Assembly: GCA_902489275.1 (NCBI GenBank)
Contig: CABTZK010000014.1
Coordinates: 1 to 51,380, forward strand
Direction: 5' to 3'
DNA: 51,380 nucleotides
Source: an uncultured Porphyromonadaceae bacterium
Lineage (GTDB): Bacteria > Bacteroidota > Bacteroidia > Bacteroidales > Muribaculaceae
Shown here: one piece after another, positions 23,444-32,507 of the stretch
How positions within the stretch are numbered: position 1 is the first letter of the stretch
How the letters are laid out: the number at the start of each line of letters is the position of its first letter
The notes under the pieces: model-generated
Databases searched by the model: none
Told to the model about the DNA's origin: nothing
What the model saw: only the letters and a program-made list of their open reading frames with translations
Made by a program: the position numbers and the translations under genes

Positions 23444-25539
23444 ACGACCTGGCGCGACAAGACATCAAATACCTAAAGGGCGTGGGGGAAAAACGCGCCC
23501 AGCTGCTGGGCAGCGAGCTGGGCATCCACAGCTACCTCGACTTGCTCTACCACTTTCCGTTCCGCTACATTGACCGCAGCAAGATTTACCGCATCGGCGA
23601 GTTGGCGGGCGACCCGTTGCCCGCCATGCAGTTCCGGGGGCGTTTTGTGACCTTCTCCACTCATGGCGAGGGGCGCAAGCGCCGCCTGCAAGCGCTGTTC
23701 AGCGACGGGACCGGCACGATGGAAGTCGTGTGGTTCAACCGCGTGAAAAGTTTCTCTGAAGCCTACAAAACTGGTGTAGAATACGTTATCTTTGGGCAAC
23801 CCAAGCGGTTTCAAGGCGTTTACAGCATCGTTCACCCCGAGATCGACGAGTACCGGCCTGGCGCTTCCCCTGCTGGCCTGGTGGGCATCTACAACCTCAC
23901 CGAGAAGCTACGCAACCGCAACTTCACCAGCCACGTGATTCAAAAACTGATGACCCAGCTGCTACAATCGGTGTCGGCGCGCTCGATGGCCGACCCGCTG
24001 CCGCCATCGCTGCTGCGCCGGCACAACTTGCTGCCCCTTGGCGAGTCGCTGGTCAACATCCACTTTCCTGGCAATGTGCAACTGCTGCAACGCGCCCGCG
24101 CCCGCCTCAAATACGAGGAGCTGTTTTTCTTAGAGCTCCACATCCTCAAGAACATCAAGGCTCGCAACCGCAAGCTGCCCGGGCTGGTGTTTGCCCATGT
24201 GGGCACTTACTTCAACACCTATTACCACCATTTCCTGCCCTTCCCGCTCACGGGCGCGCAGAAGCGCGTGATCAAGGAGATCCGCGCCGACTTGGGGAGC
24301 GCTGTCCAGATGAACCGCCTCCTGCAAGGCGACGTGGGCAGCGGCAAGACCATGGTGGCCTTCCTCACCATGCTCATCGCGCTCGACAACGGCTACCAGG
24401 CCTGCATCATGGCACCCACCGAGATACTCGCCACCCAGCACTACGAGTCCATCGGAGCGATGGCCCGAGGCATCGGCGTGAAAGTTGCGCTGCTCACGGG
24501 CAGCACCCGCAAGCGCGAGCGCGAGGCGATTCACGCCGGGCTGGCCGACGGCAGCCTTCAACTGCTCGTGGGCACTCACGCGCTCATCGAGGAAACGGTG
24601 AAATTCCACAACCTTGGCTTAGCCGTGATTGACGAGCAGCACCGTTTCGGCGTGAAGCAGCGCGCCCAGCTGTGGAAAAAGAACGCCACGCCACCCCACG
24701 TGCTGGTCATGACCGCCACCCCCATTCCACGCACGCTGGCCATGACCGTCTATGGCGACCTTGACGTGTCGGTGATCGACGAGTTGCCACCGGGGCGAAA
24801 ACCCGTCACGACCCGCCTGCGCTACGAGGATAGCCGCCAGGAGGTCTACCATTTCCTGGGCAGCGAGTTGCGCGCCGGCCGCCAAGCCTATATCGTGTAT
24901 CCGCTCATCGAGGAGAACGAGAAGCTCGACCTCAAGGCGCTCGAGGAGGGCTACGAGCAGGTGTGCGAGACGTTCCCTCACTACCAGGTGTGCTATGTGC
25001 ACGGCCGCATGAAGCCTGCCGAGAAAGACCACCAAATGGAACTTTTCGCCAGCAACAAGGCCCAGATTCTTGTGGCTACCACCGTGATTGAGGTGGGTGT
25101 GAACGTGCCCAACGCAAGCGTGATGATGATTGAGAACGCCGAGCGGTTTGGCCTGTCGCAACTGCACCAGCTGCGCGGCCGCGTGGGGCGCGGCAGCGAC
25201 CAGAGCTATTGCATCCTCATGTCGAAACACCAGTTGCAAAAGGAAACACGCCACCGGCTCGAAGTGATGACGCAAACCAACGATGGCTTCGTCGTGGCCG
25301 AAGAGGACATGAAACTGCGCGGCCCAGGCGACATCGAGGGAACCATGCAGAGCGGCATCGCCTTTCACCTCAAAATCGCCAACCTGGCTACCGACGGCCC
25401 CCTGGTGGAAATGGCGCGTAAAGACGCCCAAGCCATCCTGAAAGCCGATCCAGGGCTCCAGTCGCCACAAGGGCGAGCGCTCGACCAGCACATTAAGCAA
25501 CGTTTCAACCACACCACCAGCTGGGGGCTGATCAGTTAG
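23440..25539 (+). CDS. recG: ATP-dependent DNA helicase RecG
   Basis: A 699-residue SF2 helicase that reverses replication forks and branch-migrates Holliday junctions. The N-terminal wedge/OB domain spans about 55-160, Walker A GDVGSGKT starts at residue 297 and the DEQH box is at 398. TATPIPRTLAMTVYGDLDVS and the QLRGRVGRG motif VI are intact, and the C-terminus is complete. ATG 23440 overlaps the ispD stop by four bases, indicating translational coupling; the longer in-frame start at 23335 lies inside ispD. Confidence 0.97.
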   Translation: MNDLARQDIKYLKGVGEKRAQLLGSELGIHSYLDLLYHFPFRYIDRSKIYRIGELAGDPLPAMQFRGRFVTFSTHGEGRKRRLQALFSDGTGTMEVVWFNRVKSFSEAYKTGVEYVIFGQPKRFQGVYSIVHPEIDEYRPGASPAGLVGIYNLTEKLRNRNFTSHVIQKLMTQLLQSVSARSMADPLPPSLLRRHNLLPLGESLVNIHFPGNVQLLQRARARLKYEELFFLELHILKNIKARNRKLPGLVFAHVGTYFNTYYHHFLPFPLTGAQKRVIKEIRADLGSAVQMNRLLQGDVGSGKTMVAFLTMLIALDNGYQACIMAPTEILATQHYESIGAMARGIGVKVALLTGSTRKREREAIHAGLADGSLQLLVGTHALIEETVKFHNLGLAVIDEQHRFGVKQRAQLWKKNATPPHVLVMTATPIPRTLAMTVYGDLDVSVIDELPPGRKPVTTRLRYEDSRQEVYHFLGSELRAGRQAYIVYPLIEENEKLDLKALEEGYEQVCETFPHYQVCYVHGRMKPAEKDHQMELFASNKAQILVATTVIEVGVNVPNASVMMIENAERFGLSQLHQLRGRVGRGSDQSYCILMSKHQLQKETRHRLEVMTQTNDGFVVAEEDMKLRGPGDIEGTMQSGIAFHLKIANLATDGPLVEMARKDAQAILKADPGLQSPQGRALDQHIKQRFNHTTSWGLIS

Positions 25540-25722
25540 CCGACCTCTCTCATGGCTCACCAGCGCACATCGATGAGATTTCCCGCTGATTTTAAGGTTT
25601 TTAAAAATAATTGGCATTTCTTTACCGCTTGCTCTATTGATTCGCAACTATCTATCAATAAGTAAATTAGAATTAACATGCAACATTAACGAACAAAAGT
25701 TTACGTTTTTTAACCGCCATTT
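25540..25722. other. Intergenic region after recG
   Basis: AT-rich, with no clear terminator and no convincing gene. A 91-codon minus-strand frame across 25648-25923 is rejected because of its composition and lack of any domain. Confidence 0.4.
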
Positions 25723-25754
25723 TTTGGCTGAAAAAAAACAAATATCTAATTTTG
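25723..25754 (+). promoter_or_regulatory. Promoter of the M23 peptidase gene
   Basis: TTTG 25723-25726, 20-nt spacer, TAATTTTG 25747-25754: a near-perfect match. The start near 25761 gives an unusually long leader (about 168 nt), ending in a hairpin AGTTCCCT/AGGGACT shortly before the ATG. Confidence 0.7.
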
Positions 25755-25928
25755 AGCGTTTTTTGATTGAAAATTGTCCAAAAAACGACTGAAATCGGAA
25801 CTTATCGTTGCTTTTACATGGTTGTGATTTTTCCAAAATCCTGTCATTAAAACCCATTGCCGGTTGCTCAAGTTCCAAGTAATAATCCAGTTCCCTGAAA
25901 CAGAAAGGGACTAAAAATATCAAGATTA

Positions 25929-26693
25929 ATGAATTTGAAGAAAATTGTTAACATCTTCTGCGCGGCAACCTTTGCATTCACTACGCTGTCGGTCTCGGCA
26001 CAAAACCTGCAATCCGTATCAAGCTACCGTAAAGCACACAGCGAAATGCTGGCCAAACAATCTCGAATTAAAGACAGACTTCGCCTTGAAGAGGCTCAAA
26101 AATATGCGCGAGACCTCTATGTCGAAGAAGAACCCGAGCACGACATCTACACCGAAGGCTGGGAAAGCGGCCTGGTGAACCCCTACAAAGACGCTCAAAT
26201 CCCATACAGCAAGCGAATCGACGTGCGCCACTACGTGATGCCCATCAAGCGCAACTACATTACCTCCCACTATGGCTACCGCCCGCGTTTCGGGCGCACC
26301 CACAAGGGCGTTGACATGCGCGCCGCCGTGGGCGACACCGTGCGCAGCGCCTTCAGCGGCCGCGTGCGGCTCACCAAATATGAGCGCAGCGGCTATGGCT
26401 TCTACGTGATTGTCCGTCACGAGAACGGGTTGGAGACGGTGTACGGACACCTGTCTCGCTTCCTGGTGAAGCCCAACCAGTATGTGAAAGCCGGGCAGCC
26501 CATTGCCTTGAGCGGCAACACGGGGCGCAGCACGGGTCCCCACCTGCACTTCGAGACGCGCTACATGGGCTACGCCATCAATCCCGAGGCCATCTTCGAC
26601 TTCACCAACCGCGTCACCATCAGCGACAGCTACACTTTCACCAAGGACACCTACGCCGAGGCTCGCAGCAACCGCTCGCGCGCCAGCCGGTAA
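25929..26693 (+). CDS. M23-family (LytM-like) metallopeptidase
   Basis: A 254-residue exported cell-wall peptidase. Signal peptide 1-24, a helical segment (about 30-65), then the M23 domain (about 100-225). Zinc ligands His125 and Asp129 (THKGVDM) and His207 (HLHFE) are present, as are His174 (VYGHL) and His205, the catalytic histidines of the LytM type. It is therefore likely active against peptidoglycan cross-bridges. The C-terminal 25 residues are basic and Ser-rich. Expressed from its own promoter. Confidence 0.9.
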   Translation: MNLKKIVNIFCAATFAFTTLSVSAQNLQSVSSYRKAHSEMLAKQSRIKDRLRLEEAQKYARDLYVEEEPEHDIYTEGWESGLVNPYKDAQIPYSKRIDVRHYVMPIKRNYITSHYGYRPRFGRTHKGVDMRAAVGDTVRSAFSGRVRLTKYERSGYGFYVIVRHENGLETVYGHLSRFLVKPNQYVKAGQPIALSGNTGRSTGPHLHFETRYMGYAINPEAIFDFTNRVTISDSYTFTKDTYAEARSNRSRASR

Positions 26694-26732
26694 CGTCACC
26701 TTTTCGGGAAAAAACAGATACCCCCCCCCTCT

Positions 26733-26766
26733 AAGGCGGTTTCGGCAGGTGCCGAAAACCGCCTTT
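26733..26766 (+). terminator. Terminator after the M23 peptidase gene
   Basis: A stem of about 16 bp with one bulge (AAGGCGGTTTCGGCA against TGCCGAAAACCGCCTT) lies 40 nt past the stop codon and ends in TTT. A run of nine C residues lies just upstream at 26721-26729. Confidence 0.65.
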
Positions 26767-26923
26767 ATTGTGTAAGTCAAGAGCCGCTCATTTACACTTG
26801 TCGCCTCACCAGTTCAATAAAAGACGAGAGAGAAATTTGGGCAACAGCACACCTTGACCTCATGCGCGGGGCACAGCGAGACGGAAGGACGCACCCCACC
26901 CCCTCATGATAACGCAGCGCCAT

Positions 26924-26950
26924 AAAAGTGTGGAAAAATGAAGCACTTTT
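26924..26950 (-). terminator. Likely terminator of the acyltransferase gene
   Basis: A 7-bp stem AAAAGTG/CACTTTT (26924-26930 with 26944-26950), read on the minus strand 38 nt after the stop. Its last four stem bases are a short T-run. Confidence 0.45.
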
Positions 26951-26988
26951 TCCCGATCACGTGGCACCATCCCCAAGAGTTTTTTGCA

Positions 26989-27699
26989 TCAGGCAGTCAG
27001 CCCCGCGGCAATGAGGTCGTGACACTGGCGAGCCAGCTGCCTGGGATCCATGGCCGGCGTGGCCTGAATGGGGTCGTGCATGGTGAGGGTGATCGTGCCT
27101 GGAGTGATGTTGAATGTGGAGCGCGGCATCACTTGAAAACTGCCCTCAATGGTAATGGGCACAATGGGAAGGGAGAACTCGGTGGCCAACTTGAAAGCAC
27201 CGCTCTTGAAAGCGTGAATCTTGCCGTCGTCGGTGCGTCGCCCCTCGGGAAACACGACAATCGACATGCCTTGCCTCAGCCGCCTCTCGGCATCGACCAT
27301 GGTCTTTTTCAAGGTGGTATTGTTGCGATGGTCCACCATGATGTAGCCAGCCATCTCGCAGGCCTGCCCCACGAGCGGGATGTTGGTGAGCCCTTTGCGC
27401 ATCATCCAGCGGAAGTTGTGCCCCAGGAAACCCGCAATGGAGAAGATGTCGTAAGCCCCTTGATGATTGGCCACAAAGACGTAGCCCTTGTCGCGCTCAA
27501 GTTTCTCACGCCCGCGCACGTTCACTTTCACAAACATGAGCCAGCACCAGCATCGTCCCCACCACTTGGGCATGTAGTAGCCGAAATACTCGCGGTCGAG
27601 GAGCGACAGCAAGATGGTGCCAATCGCCGTGATGAGCGTGAGAACAAGCATGATGGGCGCAGCGATGCACCACTGATAAATGCGGAAAAGGTATTTCAT
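26989..27699 (-). CDS. plsC: 1-acyl-sn-glycerol-3-phosphate acyltransferase family protein
   Basis: Makes phosphatidic acid from lysophosphatidate at the inner membrane. A hydrophobic N-terminus (about 8-33) is followed by the acyltransferase HX4D motif at His79-Asp84 (NHQGAYD), then FPEGRRTDDG (motif III) and VPITIEG (motif IV). The 236 residues match PlsC. Close relatives acylate other substrates such as ornithine lipids, so substrate is inferred from the family. Confidence 0.88.
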   Translation of the reverse strand: MKYLFRIYQWCIAAPIMLVLTLITAIGTILLSLLDREYFGYYMPKWWGRCWCWLMFVKVNVRGREKLERDKGYVFVANHQGAYDIFSIAGFLGHNFRWMMRKGLTNIPLVGQACEMAGYIMVDHRNNTTLKKTMVDAERRLRQGMSIVVFPEGRRTDDGKIHAFKSGAFKLATEFSLPIVPITIEGSFQVMPRSTFNITPGTITLTMHDPIQATPAMDPRQLARQCHDLIAAGLTA

Positions 27700-27761
27700 C
27701 GTGTTTTATTCTGTTTCGTGATGTTTGTGGTGTTTTGTGGCCTTGTAAGGCTTTTCACCCA

Positions 27762-27769
27762 CAAAAATA
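27762..27769 (-). promoter_or_regulatory. -7 element of plsC
   Basis: Minus-strand TATTTTTG, immediately after the terminator stem of rprY; leader about 55 nt. Confidence 0.45.
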
Positions 27770-27771
27770 CA

Positions 27772-27810
27772 AAAAAATCGTGACAATGATAGAAATTGCC
27801 ACGATTTTTT
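27772..27810 (-). terminator. Terminator of the rprX-rprY operon
   Basis: A perfect 11-bp stem AAAAAATCGTG/CACGATTTTTT (27772-27782 with 27800-27810) with an inner CAAT/ATTG pairing. In minus sense it lies about 110 nt past the regulator stop codon and ends in a T-run. Confidence 0.7.
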
Positions 27811-27918
27811 AGGAAACAGGGAGGGTTTTAGGGAGTGGTGCCGAGCCTTCGTCGCTCTCGCTCTCGCAAGCACTCCATCCCATTATTCGTCCATCGGCCC
27901 ATCACGATGCCTCTACGC

Positions 27919-28623
27919 CTATTTAGCCTCGGCGTCGGGGGCAATGAGCTTGTAGCCCTTGCCGTGGATGTTGATAATCTCAATGCTTGGGTCGGCCTTG
28001 AGGTGCTTGCGCAGCTTGGTAATGTAGACATCCATTGAGCGGGCATTGAAATAGTTGTCGTCGATCCAGATGGTCTTGAGGGCGAAATTGCGCTCCAAGA
28101 TTTCGTTGACGTGCGCGCACAGCAGGGTGAGCAGCTCGCTCTCCTTGGTGGTAAGCTTGGTGGGCTTGTCGCCGGCAATGAGCACTTGCTTCTGGGTGTC
28201 GAACGTGAACTTGCCAATCTTGTACATCGTGATTTCCTTGCCTTTCTTGCCTTTCACCCGGCGCAAGATGGCCTCGATGCGCAGCACCAGCTCCTCCATA
28301 GAGAAAGGTTTGGTGATATAGTCATCGGCGCCAATCTTGAATCCCTCAAGAATATCCTCCTTGAGGCTCTTGGCCGTGAGGAAAATCACAGGCACCTCGC
28401 TATTGACGGTGCGTATTTCCTGTGCCAACTGAAACCCGTCTTTCTTGGGCATCATGATGTCGAGCACGCAGATGTCGTACTTTCCTTTCAGGAAAGCCTT
28501 GTAGCCACTTTCGCCATCGGCGTAGAGGTCGGCATTGTAACCTTTAGCCTGCAAGTACTCTCTCAAAAGCATGCCAAGATTCTCATCATCCTCGCACAGC
28601 AGGATTCTTAATTTTTCTTCCAT
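27919..28623 (-). CDS. rprY: OmpR/PhoB-type response regulator, RprY-like
   Basis: A 234-residue regulator. The receiver domain (1-120) has phosphoacceptor Asp55 (CVLDIMMPKKDG), acidic pair Asp12/Asp13 and the switch lysine in FLTAKSL. A C-terminal winged-helix DNA-binding domain spans about 130-230 (TTKESELLTLLCAH, RSMDVYITKLRKHL). The sequence closely resembles what I remember of Bacteroides RprY, an envelope/stress-linked regulator. It lies 9 nt downstream of the cognate kinase. Confidence 0.88.
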   Translation of the reverse strand: MEEKLRILLCEDDENLGMLLREYLQAKGYNADLYADGESGYKAFLKGKYDICVLDIMMPKKDGFQLAQEIRTVNSEVPVIFLTAKSLKEDILEGFKIGADDYITKPFSMEELVLRIEAILRRVKGKKGKEITMYKIGKFTFDTQKQVLIAGDKPTKLTTKESELLTLLCAHVNEILERNFALKTIWIDDNYFNARSMDVYITKLRKHLKADPSIEIINIHGKGYKLIAPDAEAK

Positions 28624-28632
28624 AATCGTGTG

Positions 28633-30123
28633 TTATTTTAAAAGTGGTAATGTAATGATAAATGTAGAGCCGCGATTCAACTCGCTCTCGACCTTGATTG
28701 AGCCCTTGAAAAGCTCAATCATCTTGTGCACGTAGGCCAGCCCGAGGCCAAAGCCTTTCACGTCGTGCCGATTGCCCGTCGAGACGCGGTAGAATTTCTC
28801 GAAAACCTTTTTCTGCTCCTCCCGTTTCATGCCAATGCCGTTGTCCTTGATTTTGATTTCGAGGCTTTCGTCGCCGATGTTGCGTGTAGAGACGATGAGC
28901 ACAGGCTCCACGCTCTCGCGCCGGTACTTAATGGCATTGTCGAGCAAGTTGAAAATCACATTGGTGAAATGCATCTTGTCGATATTCACGATAGCGTCTT
29001 GCGCATCGAGATTGGTCTCAATTTTTCCGCCATATTTCTCCACCTTGATTTTATAGGTGCTCACCACGCTGTCGATGATGACGTTGGCATCGCTATCGGT
29101 GAGTTTCATCGTTGCGCTCTTGCGGTCGAACAGCGACATTTGCAGCACCTTCTCGACTTGGAAGCGCAGGCGCTTGGTCTCGTCATTGATGACCGTGGAG
29201 GCATGCTTGAGCAGGGCTGGGCTCTTGAGGACACTGTCGTCCTTGAGCATTTGCGCGGCGAGCGAGATGGTGGAGATGGGAGTTTTGAACTCGTGCGTCA
29301 TGTTGTTGATAAAGTCGTTTTTCATCTCGCTCAGCTTCTTCTGCTTGAACGCCATGGCAATGGTGTAGATGAAGATGAACATCAGGATGAACGTGAACAC
29401 AAACGACGGAATCATGAACTTGATCGACGAGAAGATGTAGTCGCTCTTGGTGGGGAAAGAGACTTTCAGCACGTTTTGCTTGTTGTTGGGGTCGTTGGGG
29501 AAAAGCACTTGCGTGTAGACATTGGCCACGCTGCCCACTTGATAGTCAGGGCTCTTGTAGACCGTCCCGCCAATGGGGCTCACCACGGCGTAGCCAAAAG
29601 GCAGCTTCAGGCCGTTGCTCTCCAGCTGCCGCTTGATGTAGCTGCTCACGGTTGCCGAGTCGGCGCGCTCGGCAATGGGCCGGTCGCTGGCCTGGTTCAG
29701 AATCGAGAGAATGACCTCGTTGAGCAACCCGCGCTGATAGAGGTACTGCCCGCGGAGCAAGTCCTGCCTCTTTTGATACTGGCCATCGAAGTCAAAATCT
29801 CCCTCGCTGCTGCCAGCCGACTGCTGCGAGCTGCTGCCGCCTAAATCATCGGCGTCACTCACCGGGAAAGTGCCAATTTGGGTTTGGCTGCCCAAGTTGG
29901 CCGCGCCCATCTCGCTCTCGTTGATGTCTTGCTCCAAGTAGTAGCGTGTTTCGTCTTGCTCCAGCAGCGATGCCACGGCATAGAGGCTGCGCTGCACCGT
30001 CTCGTTGAATTGCTCGTTGCGCATCTTAATCATGTTTTCCATATACATGATTTGCACAAAAAGCAAGCCGGTGATGGTACACGCCATCACTACCGTCAAA
30101 AGCCAAATCGTTGATTTCTTCAT
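28633..30123 (-). CDS. rprX: Sensor histidine kinase, RprX-like
   Basis: A 496-residue membrane kinase. TM1 at 5-26, a periplasmic sensor region at about 27-233 with a Ser/Gly/Asp-rich low-complexity loop (90-113), and TM2 at 235-259. The DHp helix has phosphoacceptor His277 (NMTHEFKTP). The HATPase domain has N-box NVIFNLLDNAIKYR, IKDNGIGM and GFGLGLAYV. All catalytic motifs are intact. It pairs with the downstream RprY-like regulator. Confidence 0.88.
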   Translation of the reverse strand: MKKSTIWLLTVVMACTITGLLFVQIMYMENMIKMRNEQFNETVQRSLYAVASLLEQDETRYYLEQDINESEMGAANLGSQTQIGTFPVSDADDLGGSSSQQSAGSSEGDFDFDGQYQKRQDLLRGQYLYQRGLLNEVILSILNQASDRPIAERADSATVSSYIKRQLESNGLKLPFGYAVVSPIGGTVYKSPDYQVGSVANVYTQVLFPNDPNNKQNVLKVSFPTKSDYIFSSIKFMIPSFVFTFILMFIFIYTIAMAFKQKKLSEMKNDFINNMTHEFKTPISTISLAAQMLKDDSVLKSPALLKHASTVINDETKRLRFQVEKVLQMSLFDRKSATMKLTDSDANVIIDSVVSTYKIKVEKYGGKIETNLDAQDAIVNIDKMHFTNVIFNLLDNAIKYRRESVEPVLIVSTRNIGDESLEIKIKDNGIGMKREEQKKVFEKFYRVSTGNRHDVKGFGLGLAYVHKMIELFKGSIKVESELNRGSTFIITLPLLK

Positions 30124-30222
30124 CTCTGCTTTCTTCTATGATTGGAAACATCTCTCGCTGTTAAAACGTGTCACGCCGCTCTTTATTTTGTCAAAGCACG
30201 GATTTCTTTTAACAATACAGCA

Positions 30223-30254
30223 CAAAATTAACATTATATTCTTGATTTAACAAA
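30223..30254 (-). promoter_or_regulatory. Promoter of rprX-rprY
   Basis: Minus-strand TTTG (30251-30254), exactly 20 nt, TAATTTTG (30223-30230). The predicted start near 30216 leaves a leader of about 93 nt. Confidence 0.7.
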
Positions 30255-30395
30255 TTTCCAAACATCTTTTTTTTAATTTTTATTGACGTATTAACAAAAA
30301 GGGCTCATTTTACCACAAGATGTCTGATTTCTACCAATTTTCACCATTTCCGCAACCGGCTCCCCCCCCTCATCATGCTGAGCGTAGCCGAAAAA
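30255..30395. other. Intergenic region upstream of the rprX promoter
   Basis: AT-rich from 30255 to 30350, then C8 at 30362-30369 and CATGCTGAGCGTAGCCGAA at 30375-30393, which looks like part of a palindromic intergenic repeat. No gene. Confidence 0.4.
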
Positions 30396-30427
30396 CGCGG
30401 GCTACGCTTGACGAAGCGTAACCCGCG
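30396..30427 (-). terminator. Terminator after the DPP III gene
   Basis: Stem CGCGGGcTACGCTT/AAGCGTAaCCCGCG (one mismatch) with a four-base loop, followed in minus sense by TTTTT, about 32 nt past the stop codon. The central arm can instead pair with AGCGTAGCC at 30381-30389. Confidence 0.7.
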
Positions 30428-30458
30428 AGTGAGATGAGTTTCAAGCGATTTGAGCGCC

Positions 30459-32480
30459 TTATTTCGTCAGCGGCGAGTAGTCGCGGCTGTAACGGAGCAT
30501 TTGCTCGACGTAGCCCTCGCCATAGGAGATTTTCACATCGGTGATCTTTCCATCCTGGTCGAAAGTGGCCTTGTAGACGGGATTGACAAATCCCTTGTAG
30601 GGTGCGATGTGGAGCTTCTCGTAGCGAGCGAGCACTTCCTGATGGAGTTCAGGATCCACTTTCACGCCATAGGTCTCAACCAGGTTGCGGCCGCCATCGA
30701 AATCGCCTGTTGACTTGATTCTTTGGATGATGCGCAAGAGTTTCCCGAAGAGCGTGCGCAATTGGGTGTAGTCGTTGACTTTCACATAGGTTTTGCCATC
30801 TCGCTTCACCAGCTCGATCACGTTGTCTTGCTTGCCTTGCTCGTAGCACCACTTCGAGATGAGCATGCGGTTGCGCATGTGCGCCTCCTCAATGTCCTTT
30901 CCGGGCTGGATGCGCGTCAATTGGGTCATCAAGCCGTTCATGATGTATTTGTAGTACTCTGCCTTGTAGGTGTCAGGGGCCTTGAAAATGCCTAACTCAA
31001 GCAGTTTGGGGTCAGCCATGTGATAGAGCGCGAACAAGTCGGCGCGGGCTTCCTCAAGCGTTGAGCGGTAATTCTTGAGCATTCCCGCATCAATGCCGGG
31101 AAGCATCTGGCCCGAGGCGTGCCCCAAGCACTCGTGAAGGTCGGTGTGCAGCTTGTCGGCAAGGGTAAGGTACTTTTTCATGAGCTGCACTTCCTCGTTG
31201 CTGTAGGCAAACTCATCGTTGAAACCATTGCCGCTGGCCACCTGGTCGTAGGCATCGGTAATGTTCTCGATCGTGACCGATTTTGAGCCATGAGCAGCCC
31301 TAATCCAGTTGCTGTTGGGCAGGTTGATGCCGATGGGTGTCGACGGATAGCAGTCACCTGCCAGAATCGCCGCGGTGATCACTTTTGCGCTCACGCCTTT
31401 CACGTTTTTCTTCTTGAATTCCTCGTCCATGGGGGAGGCGTCCTCGAAGTACTGGGCATTGGCGCTAATCAGTGACGTGCGGCGCGAAGCGCTGGCATTC
31501 TTGAAGTTCACCATGCCTTCCCAGGAGCCGGTCATCGACAAGGGGTCGCCATAGTTCTCAATAAAGCCGTTGATGAAATCTACCGTGCTTTGCGTCTCCT
31601 GCGCCCAGGCAATGGAGTACTCGTCGAAGGTCTTGAGCGACCCGGTGGTGTAGAACTCGATTAACTTGCCGATGTACTTGCGCTGGCCGTCGTTCTCGGC
31701 ATAGTTCATGGCCTTGTTGAGATTCTCCACAATCTTCGTGATGGCCTTGCTGTAGACACCGCCAATCTTATAGGGTTTTTCCACTACCACGCCATTCTCC
31801 TTCACCACGCGCGTGTTCAAGCCGTATGAGATTGGGGTTTTGTCGTTAGGGTCTTTGATTTTCTTGTAATACTCTTCCACCTCTTTTTGGGTCACGCCCT
31901 CATAGAGGTTGTTGGCCGAGGTGAGAATCAAGTCATGCCCACTGGCTAAATTCACCCGCTTGGCCATGAAAGCAGGGTCGAAAATGACTTTCTCGATGGT
32001 TTCCACAAAGCTGTCGTAGGACTGCCCGCTGGCCAGTGGCAATGACTGGCGATTGACCTGCTGGAGCTGCTGGTCGAACCACGCCTTTGAGAACTCGGGA
32101 GAAAATTTGTCCATCGAGTAGTGGTGGTGGATGCCGTTGCCAAACCACACCTGCTTCAAGTACTGCATGAAGCCTTTGTAGTCCTGGCTCTCGCGGTCGC
32201 CCTTGTAACCGAGGCAGATGGCCTCAAGCGTCTGGCGCACTTGCAGGTTATACTTGCAATTCTGGTCATAGAGGATGTCGCGGCCTTGAAGAGCCGCCTC
32301 GGCCAGATAATAGACGAGGCTCTTTTGCTGCAAGGTGAGGTCATCGAATCCTGGCACCTGGTAGCGAAGTACCTGAATGTCGGCAAAGCGATCCACGTTG
32401 TAGTCGAAGTCGTTGTTCTGTGCCGCCACTGTTGAGGCGATTGCAGCGATAGCGGCGGCGGCGATAAGCGTTTTTTTCAT
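30459..32480 (-). CDS. Exported dipeptidyl peptidase III (M49 metallopeptidase)
   Basis: Removes dipeptides from peptide N-termini. The zinc motif is HECLGH (453-458 counting from the upstream ATG at 32492), the bacterial form of the HELLGH motif of DPP III, with the third ligand in EEARAD (480-485). A signal peptide (MKKTLIAAAAIAAIASTVAA) indicates export. Length, about 673 residues, fits. I chose ATG 32480, four codons inside the longest frame, because it begins the signal peptide. It is the last gene of the dxr-rseP-rlmI-like operon. Confidence 0.88.
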   Translation of the reverse strand: MKKTLIAAAAIAAIASTVAAQNNDFDYNVDRFADIQVLRYQVPGFDDLTLQQKSLVYYLAEAALQGRDILYDQNCKYNLQVRQTLEAICLGYKGDRESQDYKGFMQYLKQVWFGNGIHHHYSMDKFSPEFSKAWFDQQLQQVNRQSLPLASGQSYDSFVETIEKVIFDPAFMAKRVNLASGHDLILTSANNLYEGVTQKEVEEYYKKIKDPNDKTPISYGLNTRVVKENGVVVEKPYKIGGVYSKAITKIVENLNKAMNYAENDGQRKYIGKLIEFYTTGSLKTFDEYSIAWAQETQSTVDFINGFIENYGDPLSMTGSWEGMVNFKNASASRRTSLISANAQYFEDASPMDEEFKKKNVKGVSAKVITAAILAGDCYPSTPIGINLPNSNWIRAAHGSKSVTIENITDAYDQVASGNGFNDEFAYSNEEVQLMKKYLTLADKLHTDLHECLGHASGQMLPGIDAGMLKNYRSTLEEARADLFALYHMADPKLLELGIFKAPDTYKAEYYKYIMNGLMTQLTRIQPGKDIEEAHMRNRMLISKWCYEQGKQDNVIELVKRDGKTYVKVNDYTQLRTLFGKLLRIIQRIKSTGDFDGGRNLVETYGVKVDPELHQEVLARYEKLHIAPYKGFVNPVYKATFDQDGKITDVKISYGEGYVEQMLRYSRDYSPLTK

Positions 32481-32507
32481 AGTCACTTTCATTTTTATTT
32501 TGATGGA

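Noticed and set aside
25648..25923. 91-codon minus-strand frame before the M23 peptidase gene
   Set aside because: AT-driven composition, no domain, and it covers a strong plus-strand promoter and leader.
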